Shown in pieces: positions 1 to 8,086 of a DNA stretch of 37,064 nucleotides (position 1 is the first letter of the stretch; every line of letters starts with the position of its first letter). Origin of the DNA: an uncultured Prevotellaceae bacterium (GTDB taxonomy: Bacteria; Bacteroidota; Bacteroidia; Bacteroidales; Bacteroidaceae); NCBI GenBank assembly GCA_947167515.1, contig CAMVIM010000034.1, positions 1 to 37,064 of the forward strand. The letters are read 5' to 3'. The position numbers and the translations under genes were made by a program. A model generated the notes under the pieces. It was not told where the DNA came from. It saw only the letters and a list, made by a program, of their open reading frames with translations, and did no database searches.

Positions 1-2
1 AG

Positions 3-1667
3 TATAGCGTGAATATCCCCATGCGCTACTACTACAAGTCGAAGTTCCGCAAGGGCTGGGTTAATATCGTCAATCCTTTCCGTGGTACTTGGGTGGTCGG
101 CACTCCTGGCTCTGGTAAGACCTTCTCAATCATAGAGCCTTTCATCAGACAACACAGTGCCAAGGGCTTTGCTATGGTTGTCTATGACTACAAGTTCCCT
201 ACGTTGGCTCAAAAGCTCTACTACCACTACCGAAAGAACCTTGCAGCTGGCAAAGTACCCAAGGGTTGTAAGTTCAATATCATCAACTTCGTGGATGTGG
301 AATACAGCCGACGTGTCAATCCTATCCAGTTGAAGTACATTCCCAACCTTGCCGCTGCCAGTGAGACGGCAGAGACCTTGCTGGAATCTCTTCAGAAAGG
401 CAAGAAAGAAGGTGGTGGCGGCTCTGACCAGTTCTTCCAGACCTCAGCCGTCAACTTCCTTGCCGCTTGTATCTTCTTCTTCGCCAACTACCGAAAGGTG
501 CCTTATGACAAGAAGACCAACAAGCCGTTGGAGGCAGAGATGACCGAAGAGCCTAAGACTCATCGCCCGAAGCCGACGGGACGAGTCTTCGATGCCAATC
601 ACAACGAGGTCAGCCCGGATAGTTATTACTGGCTTGGTAAGTACAGCGACATGCCACATATCCTGTCCTTCCTGAATCTGGATTATCAGACCATCTTTGA
701 GGTGTTGGAAACCGACCCAGAGGTAGCCCCTCTGCTTGGACCATTCCAGACAGCCATGAAGAACAAGGCTATGGAGCAGCTGGAAGGTATGATTGGTACG
801 CTGCGTGTCTATACCTCACGTCTGGCCACCAAGGAATCCTACTGGATTTTTCACAAGGACGGCGACGACTTCGACCTGAAGGTGTCAGACCCAGCCAATC
901 CCAGTTATCTGTTGATTGCCAATGACCCAGAGATGGAGAGCATCATCGGAGCCTTGAACGCCCTTATCTTGAATCGTCTTGTCACTCGTGTCAATACCGG
1001 GCAGGGTAAGAACATCCCCGTCAGCATTATCGTCGATGAGTTGCCGACCCTGTATTTCCACAAGATAGACCGTCTTATCGGTACTGCTCGAAGCAACAAG
1101 GTAAGTGTTGCACTTGGTTTCCAGGAACTACCTCAGTTGGAGAGTGACTACGGCAAGGTTGGTATGCAGAAGGTCATTACGACTGTCGGCAACGTGGTCA
1201 GTGGCTCTGCCAGAGCCAAGGAAACGCTGGAATGGCTCTCTAATGACATCTTTGGAAAGGTTGTTCAGTTAAAGAAAGGTGTGACCATCGACCGTGACAA
1301 GACCTCCATCAATCTCAACGAGAACATGGACAGCCTTGTGCCGGCATCCAAGATTTCAGACATGCCGACAGGTTGGATATGCGGTCAGTCTGCACGTGAC
1401 TTCATCAAGACCAAGACAGGACGCGGTGACTCTATGAACATCCAGGAGAGTGCGGAGTTCCAGACCTCAAAGTTCTACTGTAAGACAGACTTTGACATGA
1501 AGGAAATCCAAAAGGAAGAAGCCGACTATGAGAACTACAAGATTCCTAAGTTTTATTCTTTCCCTTCCGTTGATGCCAAGGAACGTATTCTGTACCAGAA
1601 CTTCGTTTCCGTCAACCTCGATGTGAAGAATATGATCGACGAGATAAACAAATTCAAAGTACGCTGA
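3..1667 (+). CDS. TraG/VirD4-type coupling protein ATPase (5' end cut by window)
   Basis: Type IV coupling protein that links the relaxase-DNA complex to the conjugation channel at the inner membrane. Counting from the GTG at 9, a Walker A motif GTPGSGKT lies at residues 31-38 and a Walker B IIVDE at 340-344, followed by the LPTLYF stretch usual for TraG/VirD4 ATPases. The frame is open to the left edge, and family members carry an N-terminal membrane anchor that is absent here, so the true start is almost certainly upstream; the GTG is not a believable start. The family in Bacteroidales elements is often labelled MobC or TraG. The lysozyme gene starts 2 nt after the stop, so the two are cotranscribed. 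Confidence 0.93.
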   Translation, partial: YSVNIPMRYYYKSKFRKGWVNIVNPFRGTWVVGTPGSGKTFSIIEPFIRQHSAKGFAMVVYDYKFPTLAQKLYYHYRKNLAAGKVPKGCKFNIINFVDVEYSRRVNPIQLKYIPNLAAASETAETLLESLQKGKKEGGGGSDQFFQTSAVNFLAACIFFFANYRKVPYDKKTNKPLEAEMTEEPKTHRPKPTGRVFDANHNEVSPDSYYWLGKYSDMPHILSFLNLDYQTIFEVLETDPEVAPLLGPFQTAMKNKAMEQLEGMIGTLRVYTSRLATKESYWIFHKDGDDFDLKVSDPANPSYLLIANDPEMESIIGALNALILNRLVTRVNTGQGKNIPVSIIVDELPTLYFHKIDRLIGTARSNKVSVALGFQELPQLESDYGKVGMQKVITTVGNVVSGSARAKETLEWLSNDIFGKVVQLKKGVTIDRDKTSINLNENMDSLVPASKISDMPTGWICGQSARDFIKTKTGRGDSMNIQESAEFQTSKFYCKTDFDMKEIQKEEADYENYKIPKFYSFPSVDAKERILYQNFVSVNLDVKNMIDEINKFKVR

Positions 1668-1669
1668 TT

Positions 1670-2203
1670 ATGAAAACAAGAGCAATAGTATTATTCAATC
1701 TAATAGCCATGTGCCTGATGGCAAATGCTCAGGCAAGACAACCTACAGAAAGCCAACAAATAGAGATAAAGAACAGCATTTTCAGCTTGCCACCTTTTGA
1801 GCGAGCCGTGTGCTGCATCAAGTATTATGAGGGCATCCACAGAAAAAAGGACTATCCATACGTCGGGTATGGTCATAAGCTACGATCTGGTGAGACCTAT
1901 TCCTCCAACATGTCTCTTGCCGAGGCAGAACTGCTCTTGCGCAAAGACCTGAAGGAGTTTTGTGGTCTGTTCAGGAGTTATGGAAAGGACTCCCTGTTAC
2001 TTGCGGCCTTGGCTTATAATGTTGGCCCTTATAGAATACTAGGAAGTAAGAAGATTCCAAAGAGTACTTTGCTTAAGAAAATTGAGACTGGCATACGAGA
2101 TTTTAAGGTCGACTATGTAAAGTTCTGCAGATGGAGGGGCAAGAAAATCCCCTCTATCGAGCGGCGACGGTATGCTGAATGGATATTGTTATATGTTCCA
2201 TAA
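1670..2203 (+). CDS. GH24-like lysozyme, exported conjugation muramidase
   Basis: Predicted periplasmic peptidoglycan hydrolase of 177 residues with a Sec signal peptide (about residues 1-21, ending ANAQ). The phage-lysozyme signature is visible: catalytic Glu at residue 54 in YYEG, then YPYVGYGHK, and later LAALAYNVGP. The spacing between the Glu and GYGH is about four residues shorter than in T4/lambda-type lysozymes, so the usual Asp/Thr partners are not obvious; this short form is, as I recall, common in Bacteroidales transfer regions. It follows the coupling protein by 2 nt and is the last gene before a hairpin terminator. The likely role is local wall opening for the transfer channel. 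Confidence 0.85.
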   Translation: MKTRAIVLFNLIAMCLMANAQARQPTESQQIEIKNSIFSLPPFERAVCCIKYYEGIHRKKDYPYVGYGHKLRSGETYSSNMSLAEAELLLRKDLKEFCGLFRSYGKDSLLLAALAYNVGPYRILGSKKIPKSTLLKKIETGIRDFKVDYVKFCRWRGKKIPSIERRRYAEWILLYVP

Positions 2204-2268
2204 TAGCTATTATCATTGCAGATGTTCAAGGTTTCAGCATTCTTTATAGATTGTTTCAATGTCCTTCG

Positions 2269-2311
2269 CAAGTGAAACTTTCTTGATTAATTCAGAAGTT
2301 TCACTTGTTTT
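2269..2311 (+). terminator. Perfect 12-bp stem-loop with T-rich tail after the lysozyme gene
   Basis: CAAGTGAAACTT (2269-2280) and AAGTTTCACTTG (2296-2307) are exact inverted repeats separated by 15 nt, followed by TTTT. It lies 65 nt after the lysozyme stop and marks the boundary between the transfer operon and the AT-rich restriction island. A related arm (CAAGTGAAA / TTTCACTTG) recurs at 33557-33606. Confidence 0.75.
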
Positions 2312-2453
2312 GTGCATATGTATTTTGTTATTAAATTTTTGGAAACCTGATACTATTACCATTTTTGGCAGATATATTTTCTATTTTCACAAAATTATTT
2401 CCACTTTCCATAATTTTTTTATGTATAGACAATACTCTTTCAATGTTTTTTTG

Positions 2454-2462
2454 TATCTTTGC
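2454..2462 (+). promoter_or_regulatory. Bacteroidetes -7 promoter element for the restriction-modification island
   Basis: TATCTTTGC matches the Bacteroidetes -7 consensus TAnnTTTG, 21 nt before the ATG of the XRE controller. A short inverted repeat GTAT-5-ATAC (2423-2435) lies where the -33 element should be and could be a controller binding site; that part is inference. Confidence 0.7.
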
Positions 2463-2483
2463 ACCCAAAATTGTAATCAAACA

Positions 2484-2708
2484 ATGAGCGATAAAAATTT
2501 CAATCGAATAAAGGTTATTCTTGCAGAGAAGAATCTTCCTAACAAGTATCTAGCAGAGAAACTTGGTCGAGATCAAGCAACCATATCGAAGTGGGTCACA
2601 AACTCTGCTCAGCCCCCTTTAGAAACTCTCATCCAAATTGCTCAATGTCTGGATGTTGATGTGCAAGACTTGATTAGAATTCCAAAACATAATCCGTTCA
2701 AAGATTAA
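2484..2708 (+). CDS. XRE-family HTH protein, probable R-M controller (C-protein-like)
   Basis: A 74-residue DNA-binding protein made almost only of one helix-turn-helix of the Cro/C1 (XRE) type: LAEKLGRDQATISKWVTN is the HTH, followed by the typical LIQIAQCLDVDVQDL segment. The frame is open much further upstream (to 2259), but the ATG at 2484 is chosen because it follows a good TAnnTTTGC promoter and because the upstream translation is AT-rich non-protein-like sequence. Its stop is 7 nt before the methyltransferase start. Small XRE proteins in this position (C proteins) typically delay endonuclease expression while the methylase accumulates; that role is inferred from context. Confidence 0.85.
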   Translation: MSDKNFNRIKVILAEKNLPNKYLAEKLGRDQATISKWVTNSAQPPLETLIQIAQCLDVDVQDLIRIPKHNPFKD

Positions 2709-2715
2709 AATTAGC

Positions 2716-4164
2716 ATGTATTTGACAAAAGACATTTATAACAACACGGAGAACTTCATTGCAGAGATGCCTAAAAAGCAGAGGAAAGAATACGGTCAGT
2801 TTTTTACTGTCCCTTCTACTGCAGACTATATGGCATCGTTAGCAAGCATCGATTATAGCAAGCAGACATTATCAATTCTTGATGCAGGTGCTGGTTCTGG
2901 TGTGTTATCCGCTGCTATTGTGGCTCACATAAGAGAACATGGCTATAATGGTGGTATAGAACTGACGTGTTATGAAACTGATCCAAAGGTCTTACCATTA
3001 CTGAAAGAGAATCTTGCTCGGATAAATGATTCTTATCGGATTTCTTATACGATTAACACAGAGAATTATATATTGTCTCAAAAATTTGGTTCACCAGAAA
3101 CCGAAAGCTTGTATGACCTTATTATTGGGAATCCACCATACAAGAAAATCGCAAAAAATGCAGAAGAAGCACTCGCTATGCCAGAAGTTTGCTATGGTGC
3201 TCCTAATCTGTATTTCTTATTTTGGGCAATGGCGATTCATAACCTTAAGTCAGGTGGAGAAATAGTATATATTATTCCACGTTCTTGGACTTCTGGAGCA
3301 TATTTTGCAAAATTCAGAGAATATCTTTTTTCACAATGCGTGATAACACATCTTCATCTATTTGCCAGTAGAGACAAAGTATTTGATGGAGAAAGTGTGT
3401 TACAGGAAACCATAATTGTTAAAGTAAAAAAGACGACAGTACGCCCGGAGACCGTATGTATAACATCCTCTTCTACTTCAGATTTCTCAGATGTTAGAAA
3501 GTTTGAAGCACCATACAATGTAATAGTATCCAATCGACAATATGTTTTTTTGGTGACTGACGGTGAAGAGTCCGCCGCTTTAGATAGATTGTCACATCTT
3601 GACAAGACCTTGCCATCCATTTCCCTTCCGATGAAGACTGGAATTGTTGTTGATTTCAGAACTAGAGAGGTTCTTCGTAATGAGCCTTCTGAGACAACTT
3701 ATCCTTTGTTCTATTCTCAGCACATCAAGAATGGCAGAGTTATATGGCCTGTGGGAAAGGAAGATGAGTATATTTGTACAGATAGAATAGGTTTTCTACA
3801 AGACAACACGAACTACCTTTTAGTTAAGAGGTTTACAGCCAAAGAAGAAAAGAGACGTCTGCAATGTGGCATATATTTACAATCTGACCATCCAGAATAT
3901 GCCCATATAAGTACTCAAAACAAGGTGAATTTCATAAAATGCAAAACTCCTGAGCTTGCATATGGCCTCTTCGTCCTGATGAACTCTTCTATATACGATA
4001 CCTATTATCGAATTTTGAATGGCTCAACTCAGGTTAATTCAACCGAAATAAACAACATGCCAGTTCCCGACATTGATACAATTACTGCGATGGGTAGGCA
4101 GTTAATGGGACAAGAATTGACAGTACTTAATTGTAATACAATCATAGAACAATGGATAAGATAG
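2716..4164 (+). CDS. Type II N6-adenine DNA methyltransferase (BsuBI/PstI partner type)
   Basis: DNA adenine methyltransferase of 482 residues, close to the length I recall for M.BsuBI/M.PstI. The SAM-binding motif I is DAGAGSG (from residue 56) and the catalytic motif IV is NPPY (residues 139-142); an N-terminal KEYGQFFTP-like stretch (KEYGQFFTV) is typical of this class. The C-terminal half would hold target recognition. It probably protects the sites cut by the following endonuclease, whose gene overlaps its 3' end by 13 nt. Base composition is clearly richer in A/T than the surrounding transfer genes, which suggests separate acquisition. CTGCAG specificity is a guess from the family of the partner. 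Confidence 0.9.
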   Translation: MYLTKDIYNNTENFIAEMPKKQRKEYGQFFTVPSTADYMASLASIDYSKQTLSILDAGAGSGVLSAAIVAHIREHGYNGGIELTCYETDPKVLPLLKENLARINDSYRISYTINTENYILSQKFGSPETESLYDLIIGNPPYKKIAKNAEEALAMPEVCYGAPNLYFLFWAMAIHNLKSGGEIVYIIPRSWTSGAYFAKFREYLFSQCVITHLHLFASRDKVFDGESVLQETIIVKVKKTTVRPETVCITSSSTSDFSDVRKFEAPYNVIVSNRQYVFLVTDGEESAALDRLSHLDKTLPSISLPMKTGIVVDFRTREVLRNEPSETTYPLFYSQHIKNGRVIWPVGKEDEYICTDRIGFLQDNTNYLLVKRFTAKEEKRRLQCGIYLQSDHPEYAHISTQNKVNFIKCKTPELAYGLFVLMNSSIYDTYYRILNGSTQVNSTEINNMPVPDIDTITAMGRQLMGQELTVLNCNTIIEQWIR

Positions 4165-5102
4165 AAATAGCGAAAGACCTGCTGGAAAAAATAGGCATGC
4201 CAACGGCTCAACAATCAACACTTTGTTGTTTGACTTTGTTGGCAATGGCAAACGTGAAAAAAGATGGAACATTTCAAGATGCGACCAATGATTGGATTCG
4301 CATTCATGACGTAATTTCCTTTATTGACAAGGAATATGGAGTTATTTATGCAGAAAACAGTCGAGAGACATTTCGCAAACAAGCTATGCATCACTTCCGC
4401 ACCGCTGCAATAATTGAAGACAATGGTAAAGCAACCAACAGTCCCAATTATAGGTATAGACTTACGGATGAATTTTTGAGGGTTATTCAGTCTATCACCG
4501 AGCCAGATGGAACATGTCTTTGCGAAGACAATGACTTCGAGTTGCAGAGTTTCATAAATCGCCATCAGAGTTTGAAGGACATCTATGCCTCAAAGAAGCA
4601 GATGCAAAAGATGCCTGTCAAAATAAACAATCAGGATTTTACGTTTTCGCCTGGTAAGCACAATCAATTGCAGAAAGCCATTATCGAGGAATTCGCTCCT
4701 CGCTTCGCTCCAAATTCTGAGTGCCTTTATGTAGGGGACACCACTGAGAAAGATTTGGTTAAAAATGTGGAGAAGCTTAAAGAACTTGGTTTTGAGATTA
4801 CTCTTCACGACAAGATGCCAGATGTTGTCCTTTATCGTGAGGACAAGGATTGGATTTACTTCGTTGAGTCTGTAACATCCGTTGGGCCAATGGATCCGAA
4901 GAGAATAGTTGAAATTGGACAAATGACTGGAAATGTCTCATCGGGTATGATATTCGTTACTGCGTTCTTGGATTTCAAGACCTTCAAGAAATTTTCGGAA
5001 TCTTTAGCATGGGAAACTGAAGTATGGATTGCAGATATGCCAGACCATATGATTCACCTAAATGGTGATAAGTTTTTAGGACCAAGAACAGTATCCGAAT
5101 AA
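4152..5102 (+). CDS. BsuBI/PstI-family type II restriction endonuclease
   Basis: Restriction endonuclease of 316 residues. The N-terminal part resembles the helical BsuBI/PstI domain (AxQxSTLCCLTLLAMA onward). The C-terminal catalytic region has the family signature: PDVVLY (Asp224) followed after a beta strand by FVESVTSVGP (Glu239) and then DPKR, a variant of the PD-(D/E)xK core known in this family. The ATG lies inside the 3' end of the methyltransferase gene (13-nt overlap), so translation is coupled. The founders of the family cut CTGCAG; that sequence occurs in the window, for example at 2125, 2819, 11165, 18655 and 32756, so the element would need its own methylation if the specificity is the same. 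Confidence 0.9.
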   Translation: MDKIEIAKDLLEKIGMPTAQQSTLCCLTLLAMANVKKDGTFQDATNDWIRIHDVISFIDKEYGVIYAENSRETFRKQAMHHFRTAAIIEDNGKATNSPNYRYRLTDEFLRVIQSITEPDGTCLCEDNDFELQSFINRHQSLKDIYASKKQMQKMPVKINNQDFTFSPGKHNQLQKAIIEEFAPRFAPNSECLYVGDTTEKDLVKNVEKLKELGFEITLHDKMPDVVLYREDKDWIYFVESVTSVGPMDPKRIVEIGQMTGNVSSGMIFVTAFLDFKTFKKFSESLAWETEVWIADMPDHMIHLNGDKFLGPRTVSE

Positions 5103-5165
5103 AACTCAAAATAAACTATATATGTTTCGTGTTCAAGAAAAACCTTCAAATAGAAAGTAGTTCTT

Positions 5166-5999
5166 ATGAAGAGTAAAAGTATAAACGACATCACTTTGTT
5201 CCGTTATTTGTTTAACTTAGACAACAGGAACTTACCGCAAAGCATTCTTAATTGGTGTAATAGTATCGGTAGTGTTGTTGATGCTGATAGAGAAAATGCC
5301 ATCAACGAATTGTCGTGCGTAAAAGGTAATTGTCGTAATTTGGTGGTTTTCTCAAAAACTTTCATCAATACGATGGATAAGTCTTACATGAAATTTACTC
5401 AATTTCATATGGACATTCTTGAAGAACTTGACAATGAGAATGGAATAGTTCGCAGTCCATACTTTATAGAAGGCTGTTATGTCGTATACAGTATAAAGAA
5501 TGGATGCCTGACTTTGTGGGTTTTTCAGGACAATATTGACAAGTATTTGTCCATCCCAACATACTACATCTGTGTCTCGCCAAAAGACAAGATAAAAGGT
5601 GAAGGCCACCAGTTAGATTGTATGGTTCTTCCTCTGTTGGACAATTGTATGGAAGCCAACCTAAGAGACTATATCGATATGGTCTTGGATTACCTGTGTT
5701 TAAGGCAATGGGCAGAAGTTCAGTTGGGAAAGAGGACTACCACTATAAAAAAAGAGGTTAAGAAGAATAAGAAGACGCAAGTCATTACAGAAGCTGGACT
5801 TGATTATTACCTGTTCGATAGCAAGTGGTATACTGAAATCTCAAACGACGAATCCTTTCAAGTAAGCGGTCATTTCAGATTGCAACCTTATGGTGATGGC
5901 ACACGACGACTCATTTGGATAAACGAGTTTACAAAAAATGGTTATCATAGAAAAGCCACAATTGACAAAGTCAAGGATGGTGAAATAGTGTTGGAATAA
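5166..5999 (+). CDS. Uncharacterised protein, possibly AcrVA2-like family
   Basis: A 277-residue soluble protein with no signal peptide or membrane segment. The middle is a mixed alpha/beta region (about 95-185), then a Lys-rich linker (about 190-205). The C-terminus has GHFRLQPYGDG followed by a basic R-LIWINEF-KNG stretch. This ending resembles a GHW-R/W-rich tail I recall from AcrVA2, a Moraxella Cas12a inhibitor, and from relatives on plasmids and phages. The match is from memory and weak. The gene is as AT-rich as the R-M genes, 63 nt behind the endonuclease, and probably belongs to the same island. No Cas genes are in the window. It could equally be an unrelated R-M accessory. Confidence 0.4.
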   Translation: MKSKSINDITLFRYLFNLDNRNLPQSILNWCNSIGSVVDADRENAINELSCVKGNCRNLVVFSKTFINTMDKSYMKFTQFHMDILEELDNENGIVRSPYFIEGCYVVYSIKNGCLTLWVFQDNIDKYLSIPTYYICVSPKDKIKGEGHQLDCMVLPLLDNCMEANLRDYIDMVLDYLCLRQWAEVQLGKRTTTIKKEVKKNKKTQVITEAGLDYYLFDSKWYTEISNDESFQVSGHFRLQPYGDGTRRLIWINEFTKNGYHRKATIDKVKDGEIVLE

Positions 6000-6177
6000 A
6001 GATACAAGGAGAATATTTGTAAGCGAATAGAGCTTAGTTGTTTATAGAGTTGGTTACTTATATTGAAAATCTTGATAAGAAGTTCAATGAGTTTTACGGT
6101 CATTGGAGATAACTCTGGATTAAAATGTATTACCTTGTAGGTGCCGATTTACAAATAAAAGATATGATTGGTTGATT
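6000..6177. other. Intergenic gap between the R-M island and the M23 gene
   Basis: About 180 nt, AT-rich, between the convergent ends of the 5166-5999 gene and the M23 peptidase. I see no convincing ORF, promoter or terminator hairpin. It is a candidate right boundary of the inserted restriction island. Confidence 0.4.
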
Positions 6178-6825
6178 TTATTCACGGCAACGATTAATGT
6201 ATTTTATAAGGATGACAGGGTTAAACGCCTTGCCATCTTTTTTTGATGTCAGATGAAGGTGCGGCCCCGTTGATGCTCCCGTGTTGCCCGAAATAGCGAT
6301 GTTTGTTCCGGCATTGACAAACTCGTTCTCTTTTACAAGCTGTTGCGAAAGGTGGCAGTAACTGATAGTGTATTCACCAGTCCTTACTGTCACGAACTTC
6401 CCAGACCTGTTATCCTGTCCCACTTTGATGACTGTACCAGGAAACATCGAATAGACCTTTTCGTATCGAGCGGAAAGGTCGATGCCATTGTGCATGATCC
6501 GTTTATGGTAGATAGGATGCCGTCGCATACCAAACCCCGAATTGATGTGAATAGTCTCCAATGGCAGAGCCACGAGCGACATCAGATTGTGATTATCTGA
6601 CGATGTAACAATGGTTTGTCCATCCCCATCATTACCTGTAGTTGTTGAATCAGGAACATTGTCTGCAACTACGATGCTATCCGTCAGAACCTCTTTTGGC
6701 TTTGGCGGATTTGTTGTGTATATACGCTTGTTGTTTATCGAGCCGATTGTGTTGAACTGAGCATGTAATGGCATGTTCAGACAAAAGAGAAAGGCCGTTA
6801 AGCTGATGAACTTGATTGTTTTCAT
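6178..6825 (-). CDS. Exported M23-family metallopeptidase (LytM-like)
   Basis: Peptidoglycan endopeptidase, 215 residues from the ATG at 6825. Signal peptide at residues 1-23 (ending PLHAQ), a low-complexity Thr/Asp/Gly linker, then a complete LytM domain: Zn ligands His112 and Asp116 in HNGID, the YCHLSQQ histidine, and the GPHLHL motif. The frame stays open to 6876, but the ATG at 6825 gives a clean signal peptide and follows a TACCTTTGC promoter by only 3 nt. It is transcribed away from the long rightward operon and faces the restriction island. The likely role is remodelling the wall for the transfer apparatus in the periplasm. Confidence 0.88.
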   Translation of the reverse strand: MKTIKFISLTAFLFCLNMPLHAQFNTIGSINNKRIYTTNPPKPKEVLTDSIVVADNVPDSTTTGNDGDGQTIVTSSDNHNLMSLVALPLETIHINSGFGMRRHPIYHKRIMHNGIDLSARYEKVYSMFPGTVIKVGQDNRSGKFVTVRTGEYTISYCHLSQQLVKENEFVNAGTNIAISGNTGASTGPHLHLTSKKDGKAFNPVILIKYINRCRE

Positions 6826-6828
6826 GCT

Positions 6829-6837
6829 GCAAAGGTA
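6829..6837 (-). promoter_or_regulatory. Bacteroidetes -7 element abutting the M23 start codon
   Basis: On the minus strand TACCTTTGC fits TAnnTTTG exactly and ends 3 nt before the ATG at 6825. If used, transcription would begin at or within about a base or two of the start codon, giving a leaderless or nearly leaderless mRNA. Confidence 0.6.
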
Positions 6838-6849
6838 AGGACATAATCT

Positions 6850-7072
6850 CATACTAACGGATAAACGATTCTTCAAATAATTAAACTCTAACTTTCTTTT
6901 TGTTTATAGTATGATTTCTGCGCATTTTCCATACTATTAAATTAAACCTTCTTAAATAAGATACCTGCAAATACCGCTTTTACAACCTAATATGAAAACA
7001 AGCCCTAAATTTGCATCAGAAATCTGTCCATGTTGGGCAATAGTATAAATTTTGTAATCTGAAAAGTATGAT
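6850..7072. promoter_or_regulatory. Divergent control region with repeated AGTATGAT-type motifs
   Basis: Between the leftward M23 gene and the rightward 7068 operon. It holds CATACT at 6850-6855; the inverted pair ATAGTATG (6906-6913) and CATACTAT (6930-6937), 16 nt apart; AGTATAAA at 7042-7049; and AGTATGAT at 7065-7072, which covers the start codon. The 13-mer TATAGTATGATTT at 6905-6917 is identical to 33873-33885, the other divergent control region. This looks like a shared operator family; the binding protein is unknown, and the resolvase-like protein at 33975 is a candidate. Confidence 0.55.
7006..7014 (+). promoter_or_regulatory. Bacteroidetes -7 promoter element for the long rightward operon
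   Basis: TAAATTTGC matches TAnnTTTG plus the frequent following C. It lies 53 nt before the ATG at 7068, and the genes to 24167 run the same way with mostly short gaps or overlaps. The -33 element is not a clean TTTG. Confidence 0.6.
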
Positions 7073-7823
7073 TAATCATTTTCAAGAAAGCGAGATACCA
7101 TACGGTACGCTCGAACGTTTCGGACTTACGCAGGAGATGATAGAAGACCTCCCTGTCGATGTCCTTCAGAACATCTGCAACGGTCGTCGCTCGCCCGTGT
7201 TACCTATTACAGTTACCACCGAGGATGGTGAGACAGAGGCTGCCCGCACAAGGTTTAGCCTTGTCCGCACTCCAGAAGGAGGTGTCGATGTCCTTTTCTA
7301 TCCTAAGCTTGATGAGTATGACCTCAACCTCTTCAATGACCAGCAGAAACAGCGTCTTCTGGAGGGTAAGGCCATTATCGGGCATCTGGAGAGCAACGAG
7401 GAGAATAAGGAAGCCGGAGGCAAGCGTTTCTTCCAGATTGACCCCGAAAGCAAGCAGGTTCTCTGTGTCCCCATGCCGGTCATCGGTCGCAATATGCAGT
7501 ATGTGGCCGACCGCTACCACCTTACAGGTGCTGAGATGCAGAAGTTGCAGAACGGCGATGTGCTCTCCATCCTCAGTGATGAAGACGAGGAAATAGCTAT
7601 CGGCATTGACCTCAACAGCAAGACAGGCATCCGTTTCGCTGCCGGTGACGAACAGACATGGAAGCGCGAAGCCAAGCGTGAGTGGGACAAGTACAACTTT
7701 GGAGCCTTCGGATGCTGGGTTGCCGATGACAACGGCGACCTGAACTATGTCCATGAGGAAGACTACACCGAAGAGCTATGGCAGGAACAGAAGAAGTTGG
7801 GTATGCGTGTGATGCAACGTTAA
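7068..7823 (+). CDS. DUF4099/DUF3945-type mobile-element protein
   Basis: A 251-residue cytoplasmic protein. The N-terminal third (IPYGTLERFGLTQEMI onward, about residues 9-80) matches the DUF4099 pattern found in Bacteroidetes conjugative elements. The next part (about 80-170), with LNLFNDQQKQRLLEGKAI, looks like the DUF3945 repeat unit. Function is unknown. These domains are usually found next to topoisomerase/primase-type transfer genes, as here. It is first in the long rightward operon. Its ATG lies inside an AGTATGAT motif. Confidence 0.8.
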   Translation: MINHFQESEIPYGTLERFGLTQEMIEDLPVDVLQNICNGRRSPVLPITVTTEDGETEAARTRFSLVRTPEGGVDVLFYPKLDEYDLNLFNDQQKQRLLEGKAIIGHLESNEENKEAGGKRFFQIDPESKQVLCVPMPVIGRNMQYVADRYHLTGAEMQKLQNGDVLSILSDEDEEIAIGIDLNSKTGIRFAAGDEQTWKREAKREWDKYNFGAFGCWVADDNGDLNYVHEEDYTEELWQEQKKLGMRVMQR

Positions 7824-7859
7824 TCCCAGGAAACAAGTAAAACCCAAAATCAGAGAACA

Positions 7860-8075
7860 ATGGCAGCAACAAAGTATTACCCTGAAGACGTACTCGTGGA
7901 GAAATTCCAGAGTAACGAATATGGTTGGCTTGATTACGTCAATCATCATTCTCCTGAATGGCAGGAGGAATTCACCGCATTCTGCAAGGAGCGTGACCTC
8001 ACCATCAATGAGGAAAGCGCAGAGCAGTTTGTCGAGTGGAAGGGAGACCAGTTAGAGAACGCACAGGACAACTAA
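7860..8075 (+). CDS. Small acidic conserved-type protein
   Basis: A 71-residue acidic protein with no signal peptide, beginning MAATKYYPEDVLVEKF and ending in QLENAQDN. I do not recognise a named family. It is kept as a gene because it sits between two transfer-region genes on the same strand, 36 nt after one stop and 11 nt before the next start, and its composition is protein-like (ordered aromatic and acidic residues). Confidence 0.7.
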   Translation: MAATKYYPEDVLVEKFQSNEYGWLDYVNHHSPEWQEEFTAFCKERDLTINEESAEQFVEWKGDQLENAQDN

Positions 8076-8086
8076 ACCGAATCAGT

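Noticed and set aside
2259-2483. N-terminal extension of the XRE controller frame.
   Set aside because: AT-rich, Phe/Ile/Leu/Cys-rich translation, contains the promoter and terminator arm; ATG 2484 follows TATCTTTGC directly.
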